From positions 2,914,001 through 2,978,000 of the forward strand of contig NZ_SHLD01000001.1 in NCBI RefSeq assembly GCF_004217615.1: DNA of 64,000 nucleotides, in the 5' to 3' direction. The stretch's first letter is position 1. Each line of letters begins with the position of its first letter. This document shows, piece by piece, positions 34,964 through 44,019 of this stretch. Origin of the DNA: Micromonospora kangleipakensis. GTDB lineage: Bacteria > Actinomycetota > Actinomycetes > Mycobacteriales > Micromonosporaceae. The translations under genes were made by a program, and so were the position numbers. The notes beneath the pieces were generated by a model. It was not told where the DNA came from, made no database searches, and worked only from the letters and a program-made list of their open reading frames with translations.

Positions 34964-35408
34964 ATGCACTTGCCCCGTTCACCCCTGTGGCGAGCAGCCA
35001 CCGCCTGGGCAGCGGTTGCCGTCACCGTCGTCGGCGGGCTTGCCGCGCCGGCCGCGGCCGCCGCACCCCGACACCATGCGGCCGTCGACCCGGGTCTCGC
35101 CGCCGCCGTTGCCGCCGGTCAGGAGGCGACCTTCTTCGTCATCCTCGACGGCCGTCCCGATCTGTCCAGTGCCACTCGCCAGCGCGGCAAGGAGCGGAAG
35201 GCCGCCGCGTACCAGGCGCTGCGCGCCGAGGCCGCCCGGATCAGAGCTCGCTGACCCGCTACCTGGACCAGGCGAAGCTCGGCTGCGAGTCGTACTGGAT
35301 CGCAAACGCCGTCAAGGTCACCGGCGGCCGGGACCCGGTCGAGCGGCTCGCTGCCCGGCCCGATGTCGCCGCCCAGCGGCAGGAGCAGCGCTACGCCACC
35401 GCCACCGT
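34964..35408 (+). pseudogene. 5' remnant of a secreted subtilisin-type (S8) protease
   Basis: The ATG at 34964 opens a Sec signal peptide (PLWRAATAWAAVAVTVVGGL, cleavage near AAAAA). An inhibitor-I9-like propeptide follows: AVAAGQEATFFVILDGRPDL and RGKERKAAAYQALRAEAAR. A stop at 35252-35254 marks a frameshift, after which LTRYLDQAKLGCESYWIANA and ERLAARPDVAAQRQEQRY continue in the next frame. The catalytic S8 domain is missing; at 35409 the sequence passes into a copy of the SARP gene end. It is a dead gene joined to another by deletion or recombination. Confidence 0.75.
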
Positions 35409-35700
35409 CGCGCGTGGCTGGCATGCGGGCGCGTCCAGGAGGCTGTCGAGGTGGCGGCGGCGGAGGCTGCGCGCGCGGAGCGGGCGGGGGAGCGGCTTGC
35501 GGAGACGGACGCGCGGACGGTGCACGCTGCCGCCCTGGCGGAGCTGGGCCGCGAGCGGGATGCGGCGGACGCTTTCCGCCGGGCGGCCGCCTTGGCGGAA
35601 GCCCTTCCGTACCCGGCCGCCGCTCGCCGCCTGGCGTTGCTACGTCGTGGACTGCGGATAACCGCAAGCCAGGGACCCGGACCAGGTAACGGTTGCAAGG
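35409..35700 (+). pseudogene. Duplicated 3' end of the SARP regulator gene
   Basis: Bases 35409-35700 match 3162-3454 closely over ~290 bp. The segment encodes RAWLACGRVQEAVEVAAAEA, RLAETDARTVHAAALAELGR and ALAEALPYPAAARRLALL, which correspond to the last ~90 residues of the 123-3443 protein. The shared block includes TAACGGTTGCAAGG after the original stop region. No start or upstream domains are present. The 35701-35860 remainder shows no gene. Confidence 0.88.
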
Positions 35701-35860
35701 CCGAGCCAGGGGTCGCAATGCATCAACCTGCCGGGGCAGGAGGAAGCCAAGGGAATGCACCCGCGGCATGCAGTGCCGGCGAGCTGACTCCTGATCCTTC
35801 TCCTTGATCGCCGTAGGGCGTCCGGGACCCACCGACGAAGTCACGGGCCACAGGTGGAAG

Positions 35861-36502
35861 TCAGCGGGCGGTTGCGGGCGGGAGGTGAGCCTCGAGGCCC
35901 GCGATGAGGGTCTGGACCGCCAACTCGAAACTGTCATTGGCGTCCGCGTCTGCGCGCGGTGCAGCGGTCGATCCCGCCCGGCCCGGTGCGGGTCGCATGG
36001 CGGCGAGGCGACCGAGGGTTCCGTTGACCTCGGCGAGGAGGAAGCCTGAGAAGAGGCTGGTGAGGACCGCTCCGACGGGGGCGACCTCCGCGGCCGGCAC
36101 GCCTGTGCTGTTGAGGATGCCGGTCAGTCCGGTCCAGAACGGGTCTTCCGGCTCGATGAAGTCCGGGCTGGCCAGGCTGTGCACGATGAGTTTGGGGTGC
36201 CGGTGCGCCAGCGCTCGGAAGTCTCTCGCGAACCGGTACAGCTGTTCCTGCCAGGCACCGCCGTCGACCTGCGGCTGGAACTGCGCGGCGACGAGGTTCT
36301 TGACGCCGCGCAGCAGCGCGGCCTTGTTCGGCACGTGGTGGTAGAGCGACATGGGGTTGACGCCCAGCACCGCGGCCAGCTTCCGCATGCTCAGCGCGCC
36401 CACCCCGTCGGCGTCGATGAGTTGGAGCGCCGCGGTGTAGATGCCCTGTTCGGTGAGACGTGCGTCTCCTCGGCCGCTTGGGGCCTGTCCGGTCGTAGCC
36501 AT
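35861..36502 (-). CDS. TetR family repressor with TetR_C-type C-terminal domain
   Basis: A 213-residue regulator. The HTH is LSMRKLAAVLGVNPMSLYHHVPNK, and the C-terminal domain has ALAHRHPKLIVHSLASPD and FSGFLLAEVNGTLGRLA, as in tetracycline-repressor-like ligand domains. The ATG at 36502 overlaps the first of two CATACASCGTATG palindromes, which argues for autorepression. It is divergent from the P450-reductase fusion gene, and this pairing recalls regulator/CYP102 pairs in other bacteria. The effector is probably a substrate of the P450, but this is inference. Confidence 0.87.
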   Translation of the reverse strand: MATTGQAPSGRGDARLTEQGIYTAALQLIDADGVGALSMRKLAAVLGVNPMSLYHHVPNKAALLRGVKNLVAAQFQPQVDGGAWQEQLYRFARDFRALAHRHPKLIVHSLASPDFIEPEDPFWTGLTGILNSTGVPAAEVAPVGAVLTSLFSGFLLAEVNGTLGRLAAMRPAPGRAGSTAAPRADADANDSFELAVQTLIAGLEAHLPPATAR

Positions 36503-36538
36503 ACACCGTATGGTAGCAGCAGCCATACAGCGTATGGC
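36500..36538. promoter_or_regulatory. Two CATAC-N3-GTATG operator candidates
   Basis: CATACACCGTATG (36500-36512) and CATACAGCGTATG (36524-36536, extending to GCCATAC/GTATGGC at 36522-36538) are spaced 24 bp centre to centre. They overlap the TetR start codon and lie 64-100 nt upstream of the P450 start. The repeated identical half-sites strongly suggest cooperative repressor binding controlling both genes. Confidence 0.72.
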
Positions 36539-36601
36539 TGGCGTCCGGCACCCGGATCCATTGGCCGGTCACCGCCGGCAACTGCTCAGGGAGGAGTCCA
36601 C

Positions 36602-39600
36602 GTGTCGAGCAACCTCAAGACCATCCCCGCCCCGCGGGGGATTCCGATCGTCGGGAATGCGCTGCAGATCCCGTCCGACGGGCCGGCGGCGTTCTTCGAG
36701 GAGATGGCCGGTCAGTTCCCCGAGGGCATCTACCGGCTCGCGCTGCCCGGCCGCGAGCTCGTCCTGGTATCGGACCCGGACCTGGTGGCGGAGCTGTGCG
36801 ACGAGTCGCGCTTCTACAAGCCGATCGAGAAGCCGCACAGTGACGTGCGGGCGATCGCCGGGGACGGCCTGTTCACCGCGAGGGGGGACGAGCCGAACTG
36901 GGGCAAGGCGCACCGGATCCTCATGCCCGCCTTCAGCCAGCGGTCGATGAAGTCGTACTTCCCCGAGATGCTCGAGGTTGCCGACGCGCTGGTCGGCAAG
37001 TGGCGGCGCGACGAAGGCAAGGACCTCGACGTGGTCGCCGACATGACCCGGCTGACCCTCGACACGATCGGGATCACCGGCTTCGACTACCGGTTCGACT
37101 CTTTCGGCAGCGAGGAGGTGCACCCGTTCCTGCAGGCCCTGGCGGACTCTCTGCACGAGGCCATGGGGCGGCTGAAGCAGCCGCCGTTCGTCACCGCGAT
37201 GCGGCGCCGGCAGATTCGGACCTTCGAGGAGAACGTGCGGGTCATGCACTCGCTCGTCGAGGAGGTCATCCGCGAGCGCCGCGCGGGTGGGGGCGATGAT
37301 CGCCGCGACCTGCTCAGCCTCATGCTCAACGCGGTCGACCCCGAGACCGGCGAGCCGCTGTCCGACGAGAACATCCGCAACAACGTGGTGACGTTCCTCA
37401 TCGCCGGGCACGAGACCACCAGCGGTCTGCTCTCGTACGCCCTGTACCAGCTGCTGCGCAACCCGCACGTGCTGGCCCAGGCGTACGCGGAGATCGACCG
37501 GCTGCTGCCGGGTGACACGGTGCCCACCTACGAGACGATCATGAAGCTGAACGTGATCCCGCGGGTCCTGGACGAGACCCTGCGCCTGTGGGGGCCCATC
37601 CCCGCGATCGCCCTGGCGCCGTACGAGGACACCGTGCTCGGCGGCCGGTACCCGCTGCCGAAGGACCAGCAGGTCATGGTCGTCATCCCCGCGCTGCACA
37701 AGCACCCCAAGGCGTGGGACCGGCCGACCGAGTTCGACATCGACCGGTGGTTGCCGGAGAACATTTCCCAGCACCACCCGCACGCCTACAAGCCGTTCGG
37801 CAACGGCGAGCGGGCCTGCATCGGCCGGCAGTTCGCCCTCACCGAGGCCCGGCTCGCCCTTGCCCTGGTCTTGCAGAACTTCGCGATCACCGACCCGAAC
37901 GACTATCAGATCAAGGTCAAGGAGACGCTCACCCGCAAGCCGGAGAACTTCATGGTGCGAGTTCGCTCCCGCCAGCCGTACGAGCGGTTCGACACCGAGG
38001 TGCGGGCGGTGCCGGAGCCACAGGTGGCGGCGGCCGCGGTGAACGTCGTCGGCGTCACGCTGCGCGTCGCGTACGGCTCGAACCTGGGCGCGTCGGAGGA
38101 TCTCGCGCGGCAGCTGGCCGGCCGGGCCGAGCAGTCCGGCTTCGACACCACTGTGCTCACGCTGGACGAGCTGGCCGACAACCCGCCCAGCGACGGGATC
38201 CTCGTCGTGGTCACGCCGAGCTACAACGGCAAGGCCCCCGACAACGCGCAGCGCTTCGACGGCCTCGCCGCCGCCGGCGGACTGACCGCGGATTCGATGT
38301 CGCAGGTGCGGTTCGCGGTGCTCGGCAACGGCAACACGCACTGGATCACCTACCAGGCATTCCCCAAACGGGTGGAGGCGGCGCTGCTGGCGGCCGGTGC
38401 CACGCCGATCGTGCCGCGCGGTGAGGTCGACGCGAACGGCGACTTCGATGGCATGGCGACCACGTGGATGGCCGCACTGTGGACGGCGCTGGGCGAGCAG
38501 TACGGCGCGGACACCAGCGCCAGCACCGGGCCACGGCTGTCGCTGGAGGTCCTCACCGAGGCGCAGGTGCGCCCGGCAGTGGTTTCCGAGAAGGCGTACC
38601 CGATCACCGTTGTGGCCAGCGAGGAACTGGTCGGCGACCCGACCGGGCTGTGGGACTTCAGCGTGGAGGCGCCTCGCCCGCAGGCGTTGTCGATCACCGT
38701 CGAGCTGCCCGACGGGGTCGGCTACGAGACCGGCAACCACCTGGCCGTCTTCGGCAAGAACGACCCCGGGCTGGTGACGCGGGCGCTGCGGCTGCTGCGG
38801 GTACCCCGCGACCAGGTGGTCCGGCTGCGCCGCGAGGAGGCCAGCACCGGGACTCACCTGCCGATCGATGTGCCCGTGACCGCGGAGCTGCTGCTGACGG
38901 AGTTCGTCGAGCTGCAGGACGTGGCCACCCGTATGCACCTGCGAGCGCTGGCCGAGCACACGCAATGCCCGTGGACCGCCGGCCAGCTGCAGGGGTACCT
39001 CGACGACACCGACGAGGCGCGTCAGCGCTATCAGGACGATATCCTCGCCAAGCGGGTCTCGGTCCTCACCCTGCTGGAGCGGTTCCCCGCCGTCGAGTTG
39101 CCGCTGGCTGCCTTCCTGGAGCTGGCCGGGCCGATCCGGCCCCGGTTCTACTCCATCTCCTCGGCGGCCATGGTCGAGCCGAACCGGCCGCGACTGACCG
39201 TCGGCCTGGTGGAGGGTCCGGCACTGTCCGGCGACGGGGAGTACCGGGGCCTGGCCTCCCAGTACCTGGCCCGGCTGCGGCCCGGCGACGTGTTCTTCGG
39301 GTACGTACGCGTCCCAGCCCCGCCGTTCCACCCGCCGGCCGACCCGGCCACACCGATGATCCTCGTCGGTCCCGGCACCGGCTTCGCCCCACTGCGCGGC
39401 TTCCTCGAGGAGCGCGCCGCCCAGCAGGGCAGCGGTGTCGAGATCGGCCTGTCGAAGGTGTTCTACGGCTGCCGGCACCCCGAGCACGACTGGTTCTACC
39501 GCGACGAGATGCAGTCCTGGCAGCAGGCCGGCGTCGCCGAGGTGCACCTGGCGTTCTCCTGCGTGCCCGGTCACCCGTACCGATTCGTGCAGGACGCCAT

Positions 39601-39808
39601 GACCGCGGACGGCGACGGCATCTGGGACGCACTCCAGAACGGCGGCCACCTCTACGTCTGCGGTGACGGCCGGCGGATGGCCCCTTCGGTACGGCAGGCA
39701 CTGGCGGGCATCTACCGCAGCCGTACGGGCGGCAGTGCCGACGACGCCGAGAAGTGGCTCGACCAGCTCGAGGCGGACGGGCGCTACCAGCAGGACGTCT
39801 TCGCCTGA
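36602..39808 (+). CDS. Self-sufficient cytochrome P450 / NADPH-P450 reductase fusion (CYP102 family)
   Basis: A 1068-residue cytosolic enzyme with the P450 BM3 layout. The heme domain (about 1-460) has the I-helix AGHETTSG, the E-x-x-R of DETLRLWGP and the heme-Cys loop PFGNGERACIGRQFAL. The FMN flavodoxin domain starts at VAYGSNLGASEDLARQLA (about 485-635). The FAD/NADPH domain has PRFYSISSA, LVGPGTGFAPLRGFLEERA and YVCGDGRRMAPSVRQAL. The GTG at 36602 has AGGGAGGAG five nt upstream. Family members hydroxylate fatty acids near the omega end. It is divergent from the TetR gene and followed 95 nt later by an alcohol dehydrogenase that could oxidise its hydroxy products. Confidence 0.96.
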   Translation: MSSNLKTIPAPRGIPIVGNALQIPSDGPAAFFEEMAGQFPEGIYRLALPGRELVLVSDPDLVAELCDESRFYKPIEKPHSDVRAIAGDGLFTARGDEPNWGKAHRILMPAFSQRSMKSYFPEMLEVADALVGKWRRDEGKDLDVVADMTRLTLDTIGITGFDYRFDSFGSEEVHPFLQALADSLHEAMGRLKQPPFVTAMRRRQIRTFEENVRVMHSLVEEVIRERRAGGGDDRRDLLSLMLNAVDPETGEPLSDENIRNNVVTFLIAGHETTSGLLSYALYQLLRNPHVLAQAYAEIDRLLPGDTVPTYETIMKLNVIPRVLDETLRLWGPIPAIALAPYEDTVLGGRYPLPKDQQVMVVIPALHKHPKAWDRPTEFDIDRWLPENISQHHPHAYKPFGNGERACIGRQFALTEARLALALVLQNFAITDPNDYQIKVKETLTRKPENFMVRVRSRQPYERFDTEVRAVPEPQVAAAAVNVVGVTLRVAYGSNLGASEDLARQLAGRAEQSGFDTTVLTLDELADNPPSDGILVVVTPSYNGKAPDNAQRFDGLAAAGGLTADSMSQVRFAVLGNGNTHWITYQAFPKRVEAALLAAGATPIVPRGEVDANGDFDGMATTWMAALWTALGEQYGADTSASTGPRLSLEVLTEAQVRPAVVSEKAYPITVVASEELVGDPTGLWDFSVEAPRPQALSITVELPDGVGYETGNHLAVFGKNDPGLVTRALRLLRVPRDQVVRLRREEASTGTHLPIDVPVTAELLLTEFVELQDVATRMHLRALAEHTQCPWTAGQLQGYLDDTDEARQRYQDDILAKRVSVLTLLERFPAVELPLAAFLELAGPIRPRFYSISSAAMVEPNRPRLTVGLVEGPALSGDGEYRGLASQYLARLRPGDVFFGYVRVPAPPFHPPADPATPMILVGPGTGFAPLRGFLEERAAQQGSGVEIGLSKVFYGCRHPEHDWFYRDEMQSWQQAGVAEVHLAFSCVPGHPYRFVQDAMTADGDGIWDALQNGGHLYVCGDGRRMAPSVRQALAGIYRSRTGGSADDAEKWLDQLEADGRYQQDVFA

Positions 39809-39903
39809 TCCCCAATCCACGGCAATACGGCGCGAGAGCGCCGGATCGCCCACGCCCCGCGCGGTGGGGGCAACCGCACGCACCGCGAGACAAGGAGAAG
39901 GTC

Positions 39904-40953
39904 ATGTCCACCATGCTTGCCGGCCGGCTCGACTACAAGACCGGCACGTTCGCGATGGAGGAGGTACCCGTTCCGCAGCCGGGACCGGGCCAGGTGCGGA
40001 TCAAGGTCGCCGCGGCCGGGATCTGCCTGTCCGACGTCCACCTCATCGACGGCAGCCTGCGACTGGACACCGCCGTGGAGAAGGTGACCCTCGGGCACGA
40101 GGTCGCCGGCGTAATCGACGCCGTCGGTGCACAGGTACCCGCCGAATGGCAGGTCGGGCGGCGCGTGCTGCTGCAGGCCGGCCAGCCCTGCGGCGCCTGC
40201 CCGCCCTGCCTCCTGGGGCGGGTGGGCCAGTGCCAGCACCCGCTGACCCGCGGGGTCGACTACGACGGCGGCTGGGCCGAGTACGCCATCGCCGACCACT
40301 TCACCCTCGTCGCCGTACCCGACGACCTTCCCCTGGAACAGGCCGCGATCATTCCCGACGCGGTCTCCACCCCCTGGGGTGCCATCGTCGGCACCGGTGA
40401 CGTACGCCCCACCCAAGCCGTCGGCGTGTGGGGGTTGGGCGGGCTGGGCGCCCATGCCGTCCAGTTGCTGCGTCTCGTCGGGGCCGCCCCGATCGTCGCC
40501 GTGGATCCGATCCCGGATGCCCGGAAGCGGGCCCTCGCCCTGGGTGCCGACCACGTCCTGGACCCCGGCGCCGCCGATTTCGCCGAGCAGGTCCGCCGGA
40601 TCACCGGCGGGCGCGGCCTCGACGTCGCCTTCGACCTGGCAGGTGCCCCGCCGGTCTGGACCCAGGCCCAAGCCGTCCTCGCCAACGAGGGCCGGCTGGT
40701 CCTGGTCGGACTGGCACCCCAACCGCTGACCATTCACCAGACGACCCTGTTCAGCTATCTGAAGCAGCAGGTCCGCGGCCACTACGGAAGCGCACCGGAG
40801 CACGTCGAGCAGCTCGTCTCCCTGGTGGGCCACCACCGCCTCGACCTTTCCGGGTCGATCAGCGATGTGCTCCCGCTGTCCGAGGCGCCCCGAGGCGTCG
40901 AACGGCTGGTGAAGAAGGAAGGCAGCCCGATCCGGCTGATCCTCAAGCCCTGA
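39904..40953 (+). CDS. Zinc-dependent alcohol dehydrogenase (MDR family)
   Basis: A 349-residue medium-chain dehydrogenase/reductase. The catalytic-zinc ligand Cys is in AGICLSDVHLID, and GHEVAGVIDAVG follows with the zinc-site His/Glu. The structural zinc loop CGACPPCLLGRVGQC has four Cys. The Rossmann motif is GVWGLGGLGAHAVQLL, followed by an acidic D in VAVDPIPDARK that suggests NAD+. AAGGAG about 8 nt before ATG 39904 supports the start. It is co-directional with the P450 fusion and probably co-transcribed, oxidising the alcohols it makes. A strong hairpin follows. Confidence 0.9.
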   Translation: MSTMLAGRLDYKTGTFAMEEVPVPQPGPGQVRIKVAAAGICLSDVHLIDGSLRLDTAVEKVTLGHEVAGVIDAVGAQVPAEWQVGRRVLLQAGQPCGACPPCLLGRVGQCQHPLTRGVDYDGGWAEYAIADHFTLVAVPDDLPLEQAAIIPDAVSTPWGAIVGTGDVRPTQAVGVWGLGGLGAHAVQLLRLVGAAPIVAVDPIPDARKRALALGADHVLDPGAADFAEQVRRITGGRGLDVAFDLAGAPPVWTQAQAVLANEGRLVLVGLAPQPLTIHQTTLFSYLKQQVRGHYGSAPEHVEQLVSLVGHHRLDLSGSISDVLPLSEAPRGVERLVKKEGSPIRLILKP

Positions 40954-41007
40954 CATCTACTGCGGGTCGTGAGGCTTTCGCCTCCTGCCCCGCAAGCCGA
41001 CATTGGC

Positions 41008-41037
41008 GTGCCGGCAGGGTGAATCACCTGCCGGCAC
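41008..41037 (+). terminator. Transcription terminator hairpin after the alcohol dehydrogenase
   Basis: GTGCCGGCAGG (41008-41018) and CCTGCCGGCAC (41027-41037) form a perfect 11-bp stem with an 8-nt loop, 55 nt after the stop codon. There is no U-tract, as is common in high-GC actinomycetes. Confidence 0.65.
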
Positions 41038-41049
41038 AGCCTGGACTAG

Positions 41050-41431
41050 GGCCTGTCCTGTCGATCATGGAAGCCAGATGACGGCGGCGATCAGGACGAG
41101 GCTGGCCCGGTAGGGGGACGTACGTTTGGCGTAGCAGGTGGCGATCCCGCCACTGTTTGAGGCGGTTGAAGCAGCGTTCCACGACGTTGCGCTTCTTGTA
41201 GGTCACCCGGTCGAAGGTCGGTGGCCGCCCGCCGGCGCTGCCCTTGGCGGCCCGGCGGGCGACCTGGTCCGGTGATCCCGCCACCGCCACCGCCACCGCC
41301 ACCGCCCCCGACCGCTGCCCTCTCCGGCAGCAGCGGCGCGATCACCGCCCACGCCTCGTCTGTCACCTCACCACGACGCACCACCGGCACAGCGTCAACG
41401 ATCAACCACTACAAGATCGACAGGACACGCC
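41050..41431 (-). mobile_element. Internally deleted IS5-type element (transposase ends only)
   Basis: Imperfect terminal repeats GGCCTGTCCTGTCGAT (41050-41065) and ATCGACAGGACACGCC (41416-41431; 15 of 16 match as inverted repeats) delimit 382 bp. The minus strand encodes an IS5-family N-terminus (RGEVTDEAWAVIAPLLPE) and, in another frame, the C-terminus (GRPPTFDRVTYKKRNVVERC, FNRLKQWR). The DDE core is missing. The junction is a run of CCACCG repeats at about 41276-41306. A non-autonomous remnant. Confidence 0.8.
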
Positions 41432-41689
41432 AAGGCGAGCGGTTGTGGCCTGAGCCCGACCCACTCCACGTCGGTCGGGCGTCCTTGATCTCGCTGATCC
41501 TGGCGCCGTCAGCTAGCCCTCAGCCAGCCCTGTCATCGTTGGCCCACAGCGCGACGTCGAACCGCCGAAACGACTACCTTAGGCCTGTGAGCTGCCGGAA
41601 TGTGGTTCAGATTCTGCCAAGAATGGTCCACCATGAATAAGGCAAGCTCAAGGCCCCTCAACTGAGGGGCCTTGACTCGCATCTGAGGG
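41432..41689. other. Gene-free spacer containing a terminator-like hairpin
   Basis: No coding sequence is visible. At 41649-41674 CAAGGCCCCTCA and TGAGGGGCCTTG form a perfect 12-bp stem with a minimal AC loop. This is a terminator-like hairpin at the 3' side of the integrase remnant read on the minus strand. Confidence 0.5.
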
Positions 41690-42040
41690 TCAGTCGTTGC
41701 CTTGATGCAGCGAGAAGGCAGCAAAAGGACTTCAACGCCCGGCGGTCGCGCTCCGCGGTCGAGTGGGTGTAGCGGTTCAACGTTGTGGACGTCTGCTCGT
41801 GCCCCATCACCTAAGCCACGTCGTTGATCGGTACGCCGTCGGAGGCCAGCCAGGTTGCGTAGGAATGCCGCAGGTCATGGGAGCGCAGTGCCACCGGCAG
41901 GCCGGCACGTTGCAGGGACGGCTTCCAGACGCGACCTCGGAAGTCCCCCGACGGATCGGCTCACCTGTGCCGTGGTGAGGCCGAGCACCTGGTCGTCGGC
42001 CCGGAAGGCCCGCTCATGCTCGGTGAGCGACTGCGGTCAC
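41690..42040 (-). pseudogene. Tyrosine recombinase (phage/ICE-type integrase) C-terminal remnant
   Basis: Read on the minus strand, the catalytic end of a tyrosine integrase is visible: GRVWKPSLQRAGLPVALRSH, then DLRHSYATWLASDGVPINDV carrying the H-x-x-R box. After an in-frame TAG come VMGHEQTSTTLNRYTHS with the second His and the nucleophile Tyr. A one-base deletion near 41945 also shifts the frame before GRVWKP. The N-terminal and core-binding domains are absent. It marks an old integrated element; no tRNA or attachment repeat was recognised beside it. Confidence 0.75.
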
Positions 42041-42191
42041 CGCGAACGGCGGGATCGGCACCGAGCGCCTCTACCCACCTCGCCGGCGCGGTCATCTACG
42101 CGAGGTGGTTGGATGCCGCTGGTTCGCGCTGCCTGACGCGTCAGGCAGCCCGGTATGAGCCGGCCACACGCAGCAACCCAGTCGCCGTCCG

Positions 42192-42641
42192 TCAGGACAC
42201 CGCGGCCCTCACCAGCTCGACAAGCTTCTTCTCTACCGCCGGGCTCCACTGCTGGAGCGCGTACGACACCGGCCACAGGTCCCCGTCGTCGAGGTTGGCC
42301 GTGTCTTGAAAGCCCACGGTCGAGTACCGGTAGTTGAACTTGCCCGAGTCCTGGAAGAAGACGACGATCTTGCCGTCCGGGTTCGCGTAGGCGGGCATCC
42401 CGTACCAGGTCTTTGGCGACAGCCCCGGGGCGGCAGCGGTCACCGTCGCGTGCACGCGCTCGGCGAGCGCACGATCTTCCGGCGCCATCTGCGCGATCCG
42501 GTCGAGGACCGCTTGCAGCTCGTCGGCCTTCTTGGCGCCCTTCTTGCCCTCGGCGCGCAGCTCGGCGGCGCGCTCCTTCATCGCGGCACGCTCCTCGGCG
42601 CTAAAGCCGTCTGACACGGTCGTCGAACTCTTCGCGGACAT
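42192..42641 (-). CDS. DUF1801 (YdhG-like) domain protein
   Basis: A 149-residue soluble protein. A charged helical N-terminus (ERAAMKERAAELRAEGKKG) precedes a DUF1801-like domain with the hallmark KTWYGMPAYANPDGKIVVFF and later FNYRYSTVGF. The family includes YdhG, proposed to be an iron chaperone in Bacillus, and many proteins of unknown role. The start at 42641 matches the conserved beginning MSAKSSTTVSDGF, though the RBS is unremarkable. It is an intact gene in a region of mobile-element debris and has no obvious partner. Confidence 0.82.
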   Translation of the reverse strand: MSAKSSTTVSDGFSAEERAAMKERAAELRAEGKKGAKKADELQAVLDRIAQMAPEDRALAERVHATVTAAAPGLSPKTWYGMPAYANPDGKIVVFFQDSGKFNYRYSTVGFQDTANLDDGDLWPVSYALQQWSPAVEKKLVELVRAAVS

Positions 42642-42956
42642 TCTCGGGCTCCCCTTCGTCGTTCAAGGCTCGGCGTGATGCCTGCTGCCTGGGAGAAGGC
42701 TATGGCCCGACGACGCCCCGCCGCTTCTCGATTCCTGATCGGATGCGCAGGCCCGGACGAGGTGTTCGAGAGTAGCGCTCTCGTCACCGAGGAATCGTCT
42801 GGAGTTGCCGCCGACCGCGGGCGTTCGGCACCGCCCTGTCGTATCGAGCGCGCCAGCCAGCCTGGCGACCGGATGTCGGCGGGCCCTTGTGGTCCCCGGC
42901 AAGTCGTACCGCGACCCGTGCGCGAACGACGTGTGGGGCTCGTAATGCCGGTTCGG
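42642..42956. other. Gap with no recognisable gene
   Basis: About 315 bases between the DUF1801 gene and the IS481-like remnant. Open frames exist only because of high GC; none has an RBS or a family resemblance that I recognise. Confidence 0.4.
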
Positions 42957-44019
42957 CTACGCTGCCAGCGAATACTCGTTGATCAATCCGCCCAGGATCG
43001 GTCGCCGGCGAACCCGGGCGGTGCTCAGCTCAACAACTAGCGGCGCAGGAATCGGTGGCTGCTGGCCCAGCGAACGATGTGGGCGGTGGCCGTTGTAGTG
43101 AGCCACGTACTCGCTGAGGACCGCCGCCAGATGACGCTCGCCGACGACAAGCATCCTGTCCGTGCATTCGCGACGTACGGTGCCTACCCGGCGCTCCGCG
43201 CATGAGTTCGCCCGGGGCGTTTGCGGCGGAGTCCTGATCACCTCGATGCCCTCGGCAGCGAACACCGCGTCGAAGGCCTCGGTGAGCTTCGTATCCCGGT
43301 CGCGCAGCAGGAACCGCAGACCAGCAGCACGCTGATCGAGGTCCATCAGCAAATTTCGCGCCTGCTGCGCCACCCAGGCGCCGGTCGGATGCGCCGTCAC
43401 CCCGACGACGTGGACCTCGCGGGTGGCGATCTCCACGAAGAACAGCACGTAGATCCGCTTGAGGAAGACGGTGTCGACCGTGAAAAAGCCGCACGCCAGC
43501 ATCTTGTGCGCCTGAGCGTCAGGAACTGCTTCCAGGTCTGTCCGGACCGGCGTGGTGCCGGGTCGATCCCGGCCCGGTCGAGGATCTTCCATACGGTACT
43601 GGCCGCCACCTGATGACCGAGGTTGAGCAGTTCGCCCTGAATCCGGCGGTGCCCCACGAGGGGTTCTCCGTAGCGAGTCGCAGTACCAGGTCACGGACCT
43701 GCTTGTCGACAGGTGGCCGGCCCGACCGGGCATGTGGGTACGTCCAGCGTCGGGCGACCAGCTCACGGTGCCACCGCAGCAGAGTGGCCGGGGTGACGAA
43801 GAACGCCGACCAGCGCGGGCGGGGCAGCGGCCGCGACAACACTGCCAGCACCACCCGGTCGGCGGGTTCGGGGTAAGGGCGGTGCACCTGGCGGCGCAGC
43901 ACCGCCACCTGGTGGCGGAGCACCAGAATCTCCACATCCTTGGCCCCACCGTCCCGGGCGAGCTGGCTCAACATCTGTAGGACCTGCCGCAACAGCAGGT
44001 AGACCAACGACGCGCTCAT
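42957..44019 (-). pseudogene. IS481/IS3-type integrase-core transposase, frameshifted
   Basis: Three frames together give a full transposase. MSASLVYLLLRQVLQMLSQL through VRDLVLRLATENPSWG is in frame one, HRRIQGELLNLGHQVAASTV and DRAGIDPAPRRSGQTWKQFL in frame two, and the DDE core FFTVDTVFLKRIYVLFFVEI in frame three. The catalytic residues are the Asp of TVDTVF, the Asp of LLRDRDTKLTEAF and the Glu in the NSCAERRVGTVRREC region. At least two frameshifts, near 43660 and 43515, prevent expression. The C-terminal HYNGHRPHRSLGQ motif is intact. Confidence 0.85.

Noticed and set aside
36569..39883. 1104-codon open frame on the minus strand
   Set aside because: It lies opposite the P450-reductase fusion, has shadow-type composition, and the plus strand has unmistakable catalytic motifs.
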